The translations under genes were made by a program, and so were the position numbers. DNA of 64,000 bases. Source: Amoebophrya sp. A120. Its lineage: Eukaryota > Sar > Dinophyceae > Syndiniales > Amoebophryaceae. Below, piece after piece: positions 25,418 to 36,919 of this stretch. Every line of letters begins with the position of its first letter. The stretch's first letter is position 1. The notes under the pieces are model-generated. The model was not told the DNA's origin. It worked only from the letters and a program-made list of their open reading frames with translations, and made no database searches. The stretch lies in assembly GCA_905178155.1 (NCBI GenBank), contig CAJINV010000002.1, positions 7,036,743 to 7,100,742 on the forward strand. The letters are read 5' to 3'.

Positions 25418-28400
25418 ATGTCAAAAGGAGACAAAGCATCCAATCAGCACCTTTATGAATGTATCGTCAAACTACGCGACGCAGCAGCCCGAGAAGTAGA
25501 GGAAGTACCAGGTAAAGAACGAACAAGCTCTACAACGGCCTACTCCGACGTGGTCCCCGATAACTCGGACCACTCTGCATATGGAAGTGTCAGGAGCGAG
25601 ATTGACAAAGTCGAAAAATTTGTGATGCACAACATTGATGTCAGTTGGAGCCTCAGTTTCCAAGTGGCGCATGACAAATTTCGGGAGCACCCAAATCCAG
25701 CCTGTCATGCTGTTTGGGCAAAGAAGACTGCTCCTGTTATGCTACTCTGGCAGCGCATTTTGTTGCGCCCCTAAACGCTAAACAGGCTTGTAATCGGTCT
25801 CATTTGCCTGCTCCCCAATACAGGCCTTCAGTGCCCTATATTTTATGCATCACAAATTTTTCGATTTTGTCGATTTCGATCCTGACGCACCCACTCTGCA
25901 GCCAGTTCTTCACACCAGCAAGAAGTAGATCAACAACTCCACCTCGAGTTTTCCCAGAAACTTGTGATAAAAAGTAGCCCGGACGACGAAGATTTTTATC
26001 CTGCTCCGTTTGCACCGCCGGAGAGAACGGCAGGAGCTTCTTCAACCCTTAACAAAACAAGCAACAAAAGCACAGGCATGATCGTCCTTGCGGGCGATGT
26101 GGGTGGGACAAACACCCGCCTGCAGCTGACCGAGCACCTTGACAGCCCCTTCAAGTCGAAGTCTACGAGCGTTGGCGCGGCGCAAATCCAGGGTTTGCTG
26201 AGCCAGAGTCCCCGTTCGGTCTCCGAGTTCTCCTCGCACAGCCTCGCGGCGAGTTCGCACTTGAAGTACCAAAGCAACTACCGGAACTCGGTGCGGGTTC
26301 TGTTCGACCGACGGTATAAGGCCGCGGATTATATGGGGTTAGAAGAGATAATTATCAAATTCTACCAAATGTAAAAGTGTCTGGGTCTGGAAGAATGCAA
26401 CTTGTAATGCGTATTTCAGAACACAGAAAAGTCTCTCATGCATACGTAGCAAAAGCTCCCACTTTTTGCCAGCAAAATAGGGGACTTGTCATGCGGATTC
26501 GGCATTGCGGAAGGTTCTCGAAACCTGTGATGCCAGGGCTTCCATGCCAGACCTTCTGTGTCATGCAAAAACAGCATGACTCTTCCAGACCCAGACATTT
26601 TTACAGTTGATAAATTCCTGGCAGAAGCAAAACAACACTTCCAGACCAACGCGTCGGCTTCCCCGATGACCGCCGGCGCAGGGGCGAGTGCTTCTGGCAC
26701 GACCGGGGGCGCAACTACGACTTCTATGGCCGCTGCTGCAGCGAAGAGTACTAACCCCCGCGAGACCACCAACAGCAACAGCCCAAAACGAACGGGCAGC
26801 AATAGCAAAATAGCGTCTTCTACCGCGCCCCCAGCGATCAATGTCTCCGCGTGCTGCATTGCGGTCGCGGGGCCGGTGGTAAATGGCGAGGTGGAGTTCA
26901 CGAACTTGCCGTGGAATGTGCGAGAGGACGAGCTGGCGGAGTGTTTATCGTTAGAGCCCACCCGGGTGCGGCTCATTAACGATTTCGTCGCGAATGGGTA
27001 CGGGATTGAAACGCTGGAAATCCGGGCGGAAAAGACCTCTTCCAGCCCCCCCACGGTGGAAAAGGTGCTACGGGATAAGCCGGACGTGCTGTGTCTGCAG
27101 GAGCCGCTAAACGACCACTCGCTGGAATCGACCGCGAATTCGCCAATCGCCACGATCGGGGCAGGAACCGGATTGGGCTACGGAATTGTCGTGAGGGTAT
27201 ATAATTTGGCTCTAGTACTACGGAGCCGCCCGTGCGAGCTGTTCATGATCTGAGTTCTTACTTGCACGGATTTTCATTTTATTGCTCGAAAGTTTGTGGA
27301 CCTTGCACTTCATTCATTCTTTCACGTTTCATCGTCCTCTGCAACGTCGGTAGACACAATAGCTTTATTGGGTAGTTTTTTGGAGGATTTCTTCATAGCG
27401 ACTCTAACCTTCTCTCAGGATCCGGTGTCCGGCACAACCACCAACGTATACCCTTCAGAGGGTGGGTATGGAAGCGTCAGAATCGAAATTGACAAAATCG
27501 AAACGATTTGTCATGCATCAAATGGATTCCAGTTCGAACCCAGTTTCTAAGTGGCGCATGACAAATTCTGGTGGTGCCTGCATCCAGTTTGTCATGCTGT
27601 TTAGGCAAAGAAGACTGATTCTCTTATGCTGCTTTAGCAGCTCGAGCTATAACCCCAAACAGGCTTACAATCGGCCTCACTTGCCTGCTCTGCAACACAC
27701 GTATTTCGCGGCATGCATTTTATGCATCACAAATTTTTCGATTTTGTCAATTTCGATCCTGACAGTTCCATAGTGGGCACATGGATTTCGCCCCCGTGGA
27801 CGACGAGCAGTTAGGATTGTTTGCTTTTTTGAAGTATCAAATGTAAAAATGTCTGGGTCTGGAAGAATGCATTAGACAAGGAAAATCGCAGAAGTTCATC
27901 AAAAATCGAACACCCCCCTGCCCGGGGCTCCCGGGGAATATAGTTGATTTGTGTGGGCCCCAACCATCTTGCATCTCCCACCAGCGGAGCCCGCCCCGCC
28001 ATGCACTGTCGCTGGCAAGTGTGTCGCTTTTAGTTCTCACACCTGCGCATGTACTAGGCAAAACGCCCCCGACATTTGCTCTGCAGCCTTGCTCCGGTTC
28101 AAAGGCGCCCGCCTATGAGAGAACAACTCGAAGGGGTTTGAAGGTGGTGCGCTTTTGAAATGAGTCCCATTGTTCCGAAAACGTTCCCGGCCCCCGTTTC
28201 TTGTCCCGTCACAGCGCGGAACCCTTCCAGCCTGCCGCCTGAATCGCTCGCACAGCCCGGATAATGTAGAGCAGCGCCATCATATTCACCAGCAGAACCC
28301 CCCAGAGCGCCAGTAACAAACCAACAGCCGCCCAGTTTTTGTCCCCGCCCCGGCCCGGCTGCCGGAAGTGCCGGGCACCGGCGTCGCCGAAGGTGCCGCG

Positions 28401-30694
28401 CGCCTGTCGGAAGTCGGCGGCGAGGCCGCCCACGATGTCAGTGGCGTGGCCCGGTGCGATGCACTTTGAGCGCGCGGCCTCCGCACGATGGCCGGAGGCC
28501 GCCCGAACGTCTCGCCCCAGTCTGGAAAGTTTCCGGCAGAGGCAGAAGCGCGCGGCCTTTTGCCCGCCTTCGCTGCGATCGGTTTTTTTGCCCGGCGGCC
28601 GGGGCGGCGGCCGGTCCGAAGGGGGGCAGCTTGGCGAGCAACGGCTTGGCTCCGGGGCCGCCGGCGTTCTTGTTTCGCAAAAGCGAAAAAAGCTGCTTCC
28701 GCGGCCGCCGAGGGCCCCAGCCGGGCAGCCAAAGGGGCCCCCTTCTTTGCGAAAAAAAGCACCCCCAAAAAGCACCCCCCTTGGAAAGCCTTTCCCCCAC
28801 CTAAAACTGAAGAATTCCGCGCCCAAAAAAGTACCCCCCTAGAGCACCCCCCTGGGGGCCCCCCCCGACTTCGCCTTCGGACAAGAAATCCTCCCGACCT
28901 TCTCTTCTCGCCTTCTTCGCTTTACTGCCTTCGCGCCCGCTATGTCTTAAAGACAATCACACCCCAAGACACCCACGGCCGAGGGCCTTTAGGAGAAAGA
29001 ACGTCGCGCCGCCTGTTCTTCGCAGCCAAGGCGGGCGCAAGGCCGCGCGCTTTTGCATCTGCCAAGAACTTTCGACAACAGGAGACGGGACGGTCGGGGC
29101 GCCTCCGGTCATCGGGCGGAGGCCGCATCCGCAAAACGTATCGCATCGGCCCAGGCCAATGGCACCGCGGCCGGCCTTGCCGCCGATTTCCGACGGAGGC
29201 GCGGCGCTTTCGAAAGCGCATGCGCCCGGCGCGTCCGGCAACCGGGCCGGGGCTGGGACGCAGGCTGGGCGGGTGCCCGTTTGCTCCTGGCGCTTTGGGT
29301 GGTTCTGCTGGTGAATGTACTGGCGCTGCTTTACATATTTCGAGCTGCGCGAGAGATTCAAGTGAGAAAGTGGAAGCGCTCTGCCCTGCGACAGGACAAA
29401 AAATAGGACCCGGGAACGCTTTCGGAACAATGGCGCTGATTTCGAAAGCGCGCCATCTTCGAACCCCTTCGAGCTGTTCTGTCATAGGCGACCTCCTTTG
29501 AACCGGAGCAAGGCTGCAGAGCAAATGTTGGGATCGCGTCGGCTAGTACATGCGCAGGCGTGAGAACTAAAAGCGACACGCATGCCAGCGGCATGGGATG
29601 GCGGGGCGGGCTCCGCTGGGGGGAAATGCGCGATGGTTGGGGCCCACACAAATCAACTATATTCCCCGGGAGCCCCGGGCAGGGGGGTGCTCGATTTTTG
29701 ATGAACTTCTGCGATTTTCCTTGTCTGAATGCAACTTGTCATGCTAAATCTGAAGCATGCAAGAATCTGTGTTGCATGATTACCAAAAGTCGTCCAGTTT
29801 TGGCCAAGTCGGGAGGGAGTTTCTCATGCAGGATAGGCATGAGAGAGATCGCGCAGAATCTGTCACGCTAGGTCCTGCATTCCCGGCCTCATGGGTCATG
29901 GAAAAGCTGCATGACAAGTGAGTCGCGCACTCTTCCAGACTCAGACACTTCTGCATTTGATATGAAGAAGAAGCTGCACAGAGTCTCTGCGGAACGCGTC
30001 TGCTGCGGGCCAGGCATCGTGAACATTTACAAGTATGTCAGGGAAAATCCCCTGTATAACACGCCAGAAGATCCGTGTCTGAAGCGGGAGATGTGCAAGG
30101 TATACAGAAGTCACAAAATGAGATTATTTGATGTCATGCACCTGTGTTGACAGGATGATGTCGATGACTTGACGATGATATGTATAAAATGAATTGGATC
30201 CACCTCATGGCATTTTCTGATGAAAAGAAAAAAAAACAGGTTCGCGAAATTGATCAGCCTGCTCTGATTTTCGAATACGCAAAGAAAGGAGACCCAATGT
30301 GTCTGCGAACGCTCGACATATTCATAAAGGTGCGTTTATTTTCCAATTGAAATTTTTCTTTTTTGTTGAAGATGGTGTTGATGAGTATGCCTATGTTCGT
30401 CTTGTATCCCATCCATAAAAAATAAATCGAAATCCCTAAACAATCCAGGTGTATGGTACTATTGCCGGCAACTGGGCGCTCGCCACGGTACCAAAGCAGG
30501 GCCTCTTCATTCTTGGGGGTATCGGACCGAAGATGGCCAAGGAGCTCAGCGACGGCCGGTTCATTGACAAGTTTCGCGATAAAGGTCGCATGACCGGCGT
30601 AGTGCGGGACGTGCCGGTCTATTTGGTACTCAACGGCGATGTCGGGTTGCAGGGCGCTTCGGTGTACGCTGCCAGGTTGGTGTACGGGAGCTAA
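25418..30694 (+). CDS. glk: Bacterial-type glucokinase (Glk, ROK/Hsp70/actin fold), 8 exons, 591 aa
   Basis: Exons: 25418-25579, 25901-26362, 26618-27196, 27419-27466, 27778-27834, 29968-30099, 30240-30329, 30449-30694 (1776 nt, 592 codons with TAA). Phosphorylates glucose with ATP to glucose-6-phosphate in the cytosol. Diagnostic motifs in order: phosphate-binding GDVGGTNTRLQL near residue 118; AGPVVNGEVEFTNLPW near 292; catalytic RLINDFVANGYG near 327; GAGTGLGYG near 389; EGGHMDFAP at about 414-422, carrying the Glu and His that bind glucose in E. coli Glk; CCGPGIVNIY at 448-457; and the C-terminal LGGIGPK near 530. It is longer than the roughly 320-aa bacterial enzyme because of a 110-residue N-terminal extension and a Ser/Thr/Ala insert at about 215-285. 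Four interruptions are introners, three are GT-AG introns. Because it is split by introns in protist style, it is an acquired or ancestral eukaryotic copy and not bacterial contamination. Confidence 0.9.
25580..25895 (+). mobile_element. Introner, family D (D1), 316 bp
   Basis: Left end TATGGAAGTGTCAGGAGCGA, inner arm GATTGACAAAGTCGAAAAAT, mirrored by ATTTTTCGATTTTGTCGATT near the right end. The terminal ATA has drifted to ACT. Duplication CTGCA (25575-25579, 25896-25900), extended by chance identity to CCACTCTGCA. Removal joins TCT GCA to GCC AGT; phase 0. Confidence 0.87.
26363..26612 (+). mobile_element. Introner, family B (B3), 250 bp
   Basis: Left end TACCAAATGTAAAAGTGTCT then GGGTCTGGAAGA; right end CATTTTTACAGTTGATA. 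Duplication AATTC (26358-26362, 26613-26617). Removal joins AAA TTC to CTG GCA, restoring glucokinase frame; phase 0. Confidence 0.88.
27467..27772 (+). mobile_element. Introner, family D (D2), 306 bp
   Basis: Left end TATGGAAGCGTCAGAATCGA, right end TCGATCCTGACAGTTCCATA. Duplication GTGGG (27462-27466, 27773-27777). Removal gives EGGHMDFAP, the glucose-binding motif of glucokinase, which is direct functional support for this boundary. Phase 0. Confidence 0.92.
28209..28560 (-). pseudogene. Gene-like 3' end in the left foldback arm
   Basis: Reading outward from the element centre, this arm encodes a peptide with a membrane helix (LLLALWGVLLVNMMALLYII) ending in TGA at 28209-28211. The right arm (about 29053-29406, + strand) encodes the same peptide with many third-position differences. 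This looks like a relic of a protein-coding gene. No family is recognised. Confidence 0.4.
29053..29406 (+). pseudogene. Gene-like 3' end in the right foldback arm
   Basis: Outward-reading counterpart of the left-arm frame. It shares ASGHRAEAA, GLAADFR and RQPGRG, then LLLALWVVLLVNVLALLYIF, ending in TAG at 29404-29406. The shared frame with silent changes suggests past coding constraint. There is no convincing start codon or promoter. Confidence 0.4.
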
Positions 30695-32572
30695 AATATT
30701 CGTAGCGTCTTTGTTATTTCGTACACAGTTCGTGCTCTTCCAGGCTGTTTGATGTGTTTCTTTTGAAGCGACGAGATTAAAAGTGATGCTCCAGCGAGAG
30801 TGATTTTCCTTCTGTCTAAGAAGGCGGGTGTACTGGTTTGGTCTTGACTTTGACAGTATTTTCATCTCCTGATGAAGAATTGTCTATGTCTTCGGCAACA
30901 TACCGAGCGGAATCTCACCTGCTTTGCTTGGATGAGAGGAAGGTTTCTTCTGTACCTGCCTGCCAGGAAGAGAACTAAGTCCACGAAGAAGAACAAACTG
31001 CTTTAGCCCCTATACCCTCCCACCGTCACCCGGTGGGACAGGAACGCCGACCGCCAGTAGACCAACCAGCGGGCAGTTGCAGTACTCGGGAGCTGTCTAC
31101 CTGGGCGCAGCCGCTTCAGCGGATCAAATCTGATGAGCTCGTTTCGCTGCGGCTATTCGTATTCCGATTTTACTTTTCGAATTTTTGAAGCATTTGCCCA
31201 TGAAATACTGAAGACGAGCAAGAAAAACTACGTAAGTACCGATTTATTGCGCAAGATGAAGCATTAACCAAGATGAAACATCGAGATGAAAGGAAAATCT
31301 TGAAAACTGGGGAAGAAAAACAAAAAATCCATATGGAAAAAAAGTATATCCGTTTTGCATTAGCGCACCCCAGTAGAAGAAAAAACAATGTGTAAAATAC
31401 AATTTTCCCGAAAAAGTTGTCCCCTTCTTGATGTGGTGCTTGCCACCTGATCATTCAAATGTTCCATAAATTGGAATGGAATCAAGAGGAAGCGCTGCAT
31501 CGGGGGACTGTAAAAATCATTTCAACATCAACATCTTCCAATGAAAAAACAGTTGCACACACACGAATTCCGTAAACCGACGCGCATAATTTTGAGAAAC
31601 ACTTGGTGATAGTGATGATGAAGACATTCATCATAAGATCTCGTGTCCCACTGTAGCACCAGCTACCTGCAAGAGATGGATGAGCAAACGGGAATGTTGC
31701 GCAAGTGCAAGCTCGCGAAGAAGGAGCAGTTTTGCAACGTCGAAGAGCAGCACTGTTCCCATTTTAATTCAAAACCACGATCCACCGTCTTTTTGCTTTT
31801 TTTTCCTGAGGACGCCGTAGTATTTGCACTTGTACCTAGGACCACAAGAACGCGTACCAGGAGAGACTGCGAGATCATCAATTCTCGTATGTCGAGGCGA
31901 CTAGGAGTCATCTGGTCGCTCAGGAGCGGTCCGCAAGAACACTTACTTCCTCGATCGAAGAAGCTGATATCACAACGAGCAACAACATCGGTATATATGT
32001 CCTTGTCTCGAAGCAACAAGTAGATTGCTCTCGTCGGTCTGCACTACTTGGTTTTTTTCGGTATTTGTGCTCGAGGAGGCTCTTTTTCAGATGGCCGCCA
32101 ATTTGATTGGCAAGCGCTCGGATCATAGAGGCGATGCAGCACGAAGCAGTGCGACCAAACGGGGTAATAACACTTAAACAGCAGTACGAGGGGAGATTCG
32201 ATTGTACGTATCGTAATCAGCTATAGCGAAGTGTAAGAAAGTGCACTGCTTATGCTTTCACACAGTATCGTGTACCCTGTGTGTTAGGTTTTTTCGACAT
32301 GTGAATCGTGCGTGAAATCGTCAGAATCGCGGACGAGATGAAATAAACCATAAACTACACAAGAATCGTTTCCTACATCGCTCCCTCGCAGATCGCTCTA
32401 ATATTCCACCCAGGAAATTATAAAATCGGCAGTCGTATCTCGTCTGTTTATCGACATGTGAAATTTGGCGAATTCGACGAATCTCTACCGTGTAAGATAA
32501 AGAAAAAATCGCAAAACAACTAAGCAAGCACAGAGTTTGCACACATACAAAAAAAGAAGTTCAGGAACGATC
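30695..32572. other. Intergenic region, no supported gene
   Basis: AT-rich. A frame at 31643-32023 begins with a Cys-containing, exon-like stretch (QEMDEQTGMLRKCKLAKKEQF) but degenerates and lacks an ATG start; it could be an orphan exon. Nothing else is recognisable. Confidence 0.35.
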
Positions 32573-34611
32573 ATGGGAGCCTCCTCGAGCAGTTCCGACG
32601 CGGCTCCATCCGGTGGAGCAGGACAGAGGGGCTCGAGGACCAGTAGAGATAGGCGTGGCGGCCAGTTGCCTGACCTGGCTCCCGATGCAACGATGATCAT
32701 CGACGACGGAACTGCTATCCCACCCGGGCAAGAAAGACAGAGTCAAGAACAAACCCGTCTTCTGCACAACGGGTACAACTACCTGGACGTACCAGGTGGA
32801 GCTCGATCTTCTTCGAGCGGCTACGATTACAACTTTGCGCAGACACAGCTGCAACAGCCTAGAATATTATCCGCAGACTCTCCCGTGAAGGAAATCCTGC
32901 CGGACCCGCGTCGGCTGCCCAAAAGACGGCCCCCGGCGGCACCCGCCGAGGATTCCTCGATTTTTGCCTGCTGCAGTTCGGATCCGTGTTGCGGGCCCGA
33001 CGAGCGACAGGACGAGATTCGACCAAGCCCGCAGAAGCGAATGGTGCGCCCGAAAGGAGGTGAGAGGTCATCATAATTAGTGTCTAGGCTCGCTTTATTC
33101 TCTCTTTTTCGTTGCCCTCCTGTATAACTGCTCTAATTTGAACTTGCAAATGCAGAGTTTGTCTTGGCGTTTGGGTTTGATAAAAAGAAAATGAAGGTCG
33201 TGCAACATCTAGAAACAAGAAGTCTCGATTTATGCAAAATATCACAATCCTCGATCGAAACAAGCTCAACAACCACCCTATTCCCATCTTCAGGTCCCCG
33301 CAGCTCCGGCTTCAACACGGGCACCTACGAAACCACCCACGACGCGGAACTGGCCGCGTTGATTATCCTGAGTAAAAACACCCCCACACCAGAGTCAAGA
33401 TGGTGATTTTGCAACACAAACCTAGAACTTTTGGGGGTCACGCATCACAAGTTGCAGTCCGTAGTGTAGTGCAGGTTCGCAAGGCCAGCTGCATCAGAAA
33501 TCCATCTGCTCATCCTGTTTACAGCGTTACAAATTCCAAAACACGACTAAAAATGCCTCTCCTGGCGATGCGCATTACAAATGTTTTCGTCATTGCAAAT
33601 CTGCATTACAACTCTGGTGTGGGTACGTTTTTACTCAGGATATTGATGGCGAGAAGTCCACCGCCGATGCCGAGGAGCAGTGTCCGGTTGGACAACTACC
33701 ACGTGTACAACGGGGAAAATGTGCTGTATGGATGTGTCAGGTTTGAAATCGTCAGAGTTGAAATAGTTTGTCATGCATAAAATGGATGCCAGTTGGAGCC
33801 CAGTTTTCAAGTGGCGCATGACAAGTTTTGGTGGTGCCTAAATCCAGTTTGTAATGCTGTTTGGGTAAGGAAGACGCCTTTTGTCATGCTACTTCAGCAG
33901 CTCTATTTCTACCCCTCAACAGGCTTGCAATATGCCTCCCTTGCCTACTGTGCAAGACAGGCGCTTTGCGGGTTGCATTTTATGCATCACAAATTATTTC
34001 AACTTTGACGATTTCAATCCTGACGCTTCCATATGCTGAACGAAGCGAGGAGGGAGAGCAACAGTCTGTCCAGCATGATAGAGAACTTCGTCAGCACGTC
34101 CGGCTCCGCGTCGGTCCCCGTCGGCCTCCGCGGCGGGTTGGACGTCCCCCCGCTGCTCTACCCCGGCACCTTTCACGACTACCGCGACACTTTGTCGCAG
34201 AGCAGAAAATCTACGTCGTTGTTGGGCGGAACAAGCTCGCCCGGAAATTCACCCCGAGGTGCGACAGTCATCCAGGAAATCTCTTTGAACAACTACGACG
34301 ACCAGAATTTCAACACCAACGACAGGTTACTCCGCTCGCAAAACAGCAGAAGTGCACTGGAGGATAAGAGGTTCTACAATTCCGGTGCGAACTACGCCGG
34401 GTATGGTAGTGGTGTCGTGATGGGCGGCGGTGCTGGTGGTAGCGTAGTTCTCCCCCCGCAAACCTCTCTGCCGGTGCCGCTGCAGGTTATCGACCAGGGG
34501 CCGTCGCTAGATCAGTACCAACGAGTCGGAGGGGGTAGCAGTGTCGTCAATGTGCAGCCCCCGCAGCCGCAAACGCCAGCTTCGCTGGTACGAGAACTTC
34601 TACAAAGTTAG
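32573..34611 (+). CDS. Putative N-myristoylated, Cys-rich, disordered protein, 4 exons, 402 aa
   Basis: Exons: 32573-33059, 33294-33363, 33648-33726, 34039-34611 (1209 nt, 403 codons with TAG). The N terminus MGASSSSS fits the N-myristoylation consensus (Gly2, Ser6), so membrane-inner-face anchoring is likely. A Cys cluster at about 131-143 (FACCSSDPCCGPDE) could be palmitoylated or bind metal. The rest is Ser/Gly/Pro/Asn-rich without a recognised domain. The first intron is GT-AG (33060-33293); the next two are introners of families E and D. It stands about 2.3 kb upstream of the pseudophosphatase gene on the same strand. Function is unknown. Confidence 0.75.
33364..33642 (+). mobile_element. 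Introner, family E (E1), 279 bp
   Basis: Left end TATCCTGAGTAAAAACACCC then CCACACCAGAGT; right end ACTCTGGTGTGGGTACGTTT then TTACTCAGGATA. Duplication TTGAT (33359-33363, 33643-33647). Removal joins TTG AT to G GCG in frame; phase 2. The only family E copy here. Confidence 0.87.
33727..34033 (+). mobile_element. Introner, family D (D3), 307 bp
   Basis: Left end TATGGATGTGTCAGGTTTGA, right end TCAATCCTGACGCTTCCATA. Duplication TGCTG (33722-33726, 34034-34038). Removal joins GTG CTG to AAC GAA; phase 0. Confidence 0.9.
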
Positions 34612-36919
34612 TTCTCACAATTTTTTAAGAAGTGACTGTGATACACGATACACGATAAACATCATCATGTGATACACTTTAGAGGAAGATCGAAGCGAGA
34701 CTAAACTCGATGAGGTTCATCTTTTTGTACAAAAATGAAAACAAAAATCGAATATACTCAGGTCGGCGGCTCCTACGCAGCAGCTTTCAGGGCGGTACCG
34801 TGAAGAATCAATATGGCCGGCGCCTAAGGAAATGAAAAGTCTTTACTGTTCCAGTCTGCCAATCCGTTCATTAAAGTAACGTATACAATAAGTCTTGTAC
34901 TATCCACTGCAGCCATGCTGCTTCTTCGTTAATACAGTCCTTATCCTTAATACCCAATTTTGTACACCCGTGGGCTTCTGGTCTTGAAAATCCATTGTAC
35001 GCACACGTTTGATCGTACTAGGACGCTTCTGTATCTAAGTCTAGCGATGAAATATGTCTTGTCTTTCGCACAACGAGGATGTGGATGACCATCCTGCATT
35101 CTGTCCCACCATCTGGATCGCAGTTGAGTCTGCCTTTTCAAATAGGCCTGTCATGATCTTCTACTAGAACCAAAATACCGTTTTTTCCGTTATTTTAACC
35201 ATATTTGTTCCAATTCACGAGGGTATGATTGGCGTTGGTTAAGTCGCAGATGAAGTGTTCGCGCGTTCACCTCAATAATTCAAATTCTTTTTTTTTTATG
35301 TCCTGGGTAGCGATCTGTGGGGAAAAACCCACTCGGTTATGGGTTCATTTTAGCATTTTTTTTCTGGTTCACCACAGGAACAAAAAAGATAGGCAACTGG
35401 AGAGAGAGCGAGGGGAAAGAAAGATGACTTTAGTCCATGAGAAAATGAAAGCTGGAAACGGATTTCAGTTGCACGATAATCATCTTCACCGTCAGCGTCT
35501 CCATCCTTGCATTTCTTTCGAGCAGCGGCTGCGGCATTGATGAAAGCATCCGCATCGAGGGTATAATTAGAAGCAGCAGCGGACAACTAAACAGGCGTTA
35601 CACTTTCAACAACTGCATCAGGGCTTCATGATTTCTAATTGACAGTTACCAGAACTACCTTCACAATCTTCACCTTCCTTGTTTTGAACTTCTTCAACCA
35701 AAAAAACGTCACAGGGCCCCCCGTATTGAACCAATATTCCGAAATCGTTTACCGACCTTATTGAAGTGAGAACCCTTTCTCAGTCAGATAGAGATATCGA
35801 TGAGAACAAACAGGCCTCACCCTAGTTTTGAAGATTTCACGCTTCGTGTGCAGCAGGAGGACGGTTATGAAAACCATGTAAGTATTAGAAGTGCTCTAGT
35901 AGAGGCAAAAGAATCTGGGAAAGAAGCGACAGCGAGTGGCGCCACGACGAGAATAAAACGAGAGTAAATTCTAAGTTAACCCCCGTATTTTTACTTGTTA
36001 CTCCAATCAACTTGACTTCCAAGAAGAGTTTTACTACTTTGGGAATAAACTTCCAGAGGTAAAAATGTTACATGGATGGTAGTTCATCTTGTACACGAGA
36101 TCATACGACAAGAGCATTTTTATACTTTTTTCAAGCCTTGTTAGGGGCACTGACAGTCTTCGTGTCGTTGCTTTATACCAACTTTGATAGTGTTGCACGG
36201 CTCTTGTTCTTATCCACTTTGATTTTGGCGGGTAGTGTAGTCGTAGTCAGATAGGAACAAAAAGGAAATGCGTTTAGGCTGAAAGTAGATCACATGACGT
36301 ATTGAGTATAGCTCCTTTACCTTTACGAGTACGTCGCTCTTTCACACGCATTTTTTGGGTGTTTTCTTTTTTATAATATACTTACAACGGCCGTGCGTTG
36401 CTGGTAGGTCTCACTGCTAGTAGCGTACGAGACCCCCAAAGAGAGATTTTTTTGTATTTGATAGACTTGGGGACCTGGTATTCAGGTCGTTCAAGCCTGC
36501 TGTAGAAAACTTTTGATTTTTTGAAAAGAAATTGAACGCCTTGCCTCCAGCGTCAAAACACCATCACACTGTAGAACGTACTAGGGGTTTTGTCTGCAAA
36601 ACGGATCATGGCCAGCACCTACTAGTGTGATTGAAGTTTCTGAATCGTCGAAGGGTGTCAAAGTATACCTTGTGCAGCCCGCACTGGAAGCAGGAACATC
36701 CAGGAAAAGGCGTAGTAGACGACGTCCATCTGCTTCTGAGTACAACATCTTTGGACAACTAGACCAGAACAACGCAAGCGGGGCCCCTGGCGCCAGCGGT
36801 ACCGCCGTCGTGCAGGCCGCGGCAAGAAACAATTACAGGGCAGTTGTTTCATCTTTGCTAACAGGCCCGGAGTAGCAGAGGAACTTCTGCTTTTCTACTC
36901 TTCTTGTCCTTCCACCAAC
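34612..36919. other. Intergenic region with small doubtful ORFs
   Basis: No clear gene apart from the small ORF at 36072. A frame at 36627-36875 is open but lacks an ATG; it may be a leader exon of the next gene. Confidence 0.4.
36072..36254 (+). CDS. Possible 60-aa hydrophobic protein
   Basis: ATG-initiated frame with two potential membrane helices (FLYFFQALLGALTVFVSLLY and LLFLSTLILAGSVVVV). No family recognised, AT-rich surroundings, and chance hydrophobic frames are common in such DNA. Confidence 0.2.
   Translation: MDGSSSCTRDHTTRAFLYFFQALLGALTVFVSLLYTNFDSVARLLFLSTLILAGSVVVVR

Larger units (their letters stand above)
27872..29726. mobile_element. Nested foldback (long inverted repeat) element, 1855 bp
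   Basis: Outer ends AGACAAGGAAAATCGCAGAA (27874 on) and its complement (ending 29726) are near-perfect. The inverted repeat continues, with gradual divergence, for roughly 700 bp on each side (about 27874-28570 against 29030-29726), leaving a spacer of about 460 bp. It is flanked by the 7-bp duplication GAATGCA (27865-27871, 29727-29733), which sits inside the family B introner. The interior is very GC-rich compared with its host. No transposase is recognisable, so it is non-autonomous. Confidence 0.88.
27835..29962 (+). mobile_element. Introner, family B (B4), interrupted by a nested foldback element
   Basis: Left end TATCAAATGTAAAAATGTCT, right end CACTTCTGCATTTGATA. Duplication TGAAG (27830-27834, 29963-29967). 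Without the nested insertion and its 7-bp duplication, it is about 266 bp, the normal family B length. Removal joins TTG AAG to AAG AAG CTG in the glucokinase frame; phase 0. Confidence 0.88.

Noticed and set aside
28488-29501. Long GC-rich open frame (337 codons) spanning the foldback element
   Set aside because: It crosses the spacer and both arms in a frame different from the conserved outward-reading peptide; composition alone explains its length.
25418-30694. Bacterial contamination as the source of the glucokinase
   Set aside because: The gene is split by introners and GT-AG introns shared in style with its neighbours and carries local low-complexity inserts.
25580-34033. Family D repeats as a CRISPR-like or tandem array
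   Set aside because: The three copies are far apart, in different genes, and have inverted ends with target duplications; they are introners.
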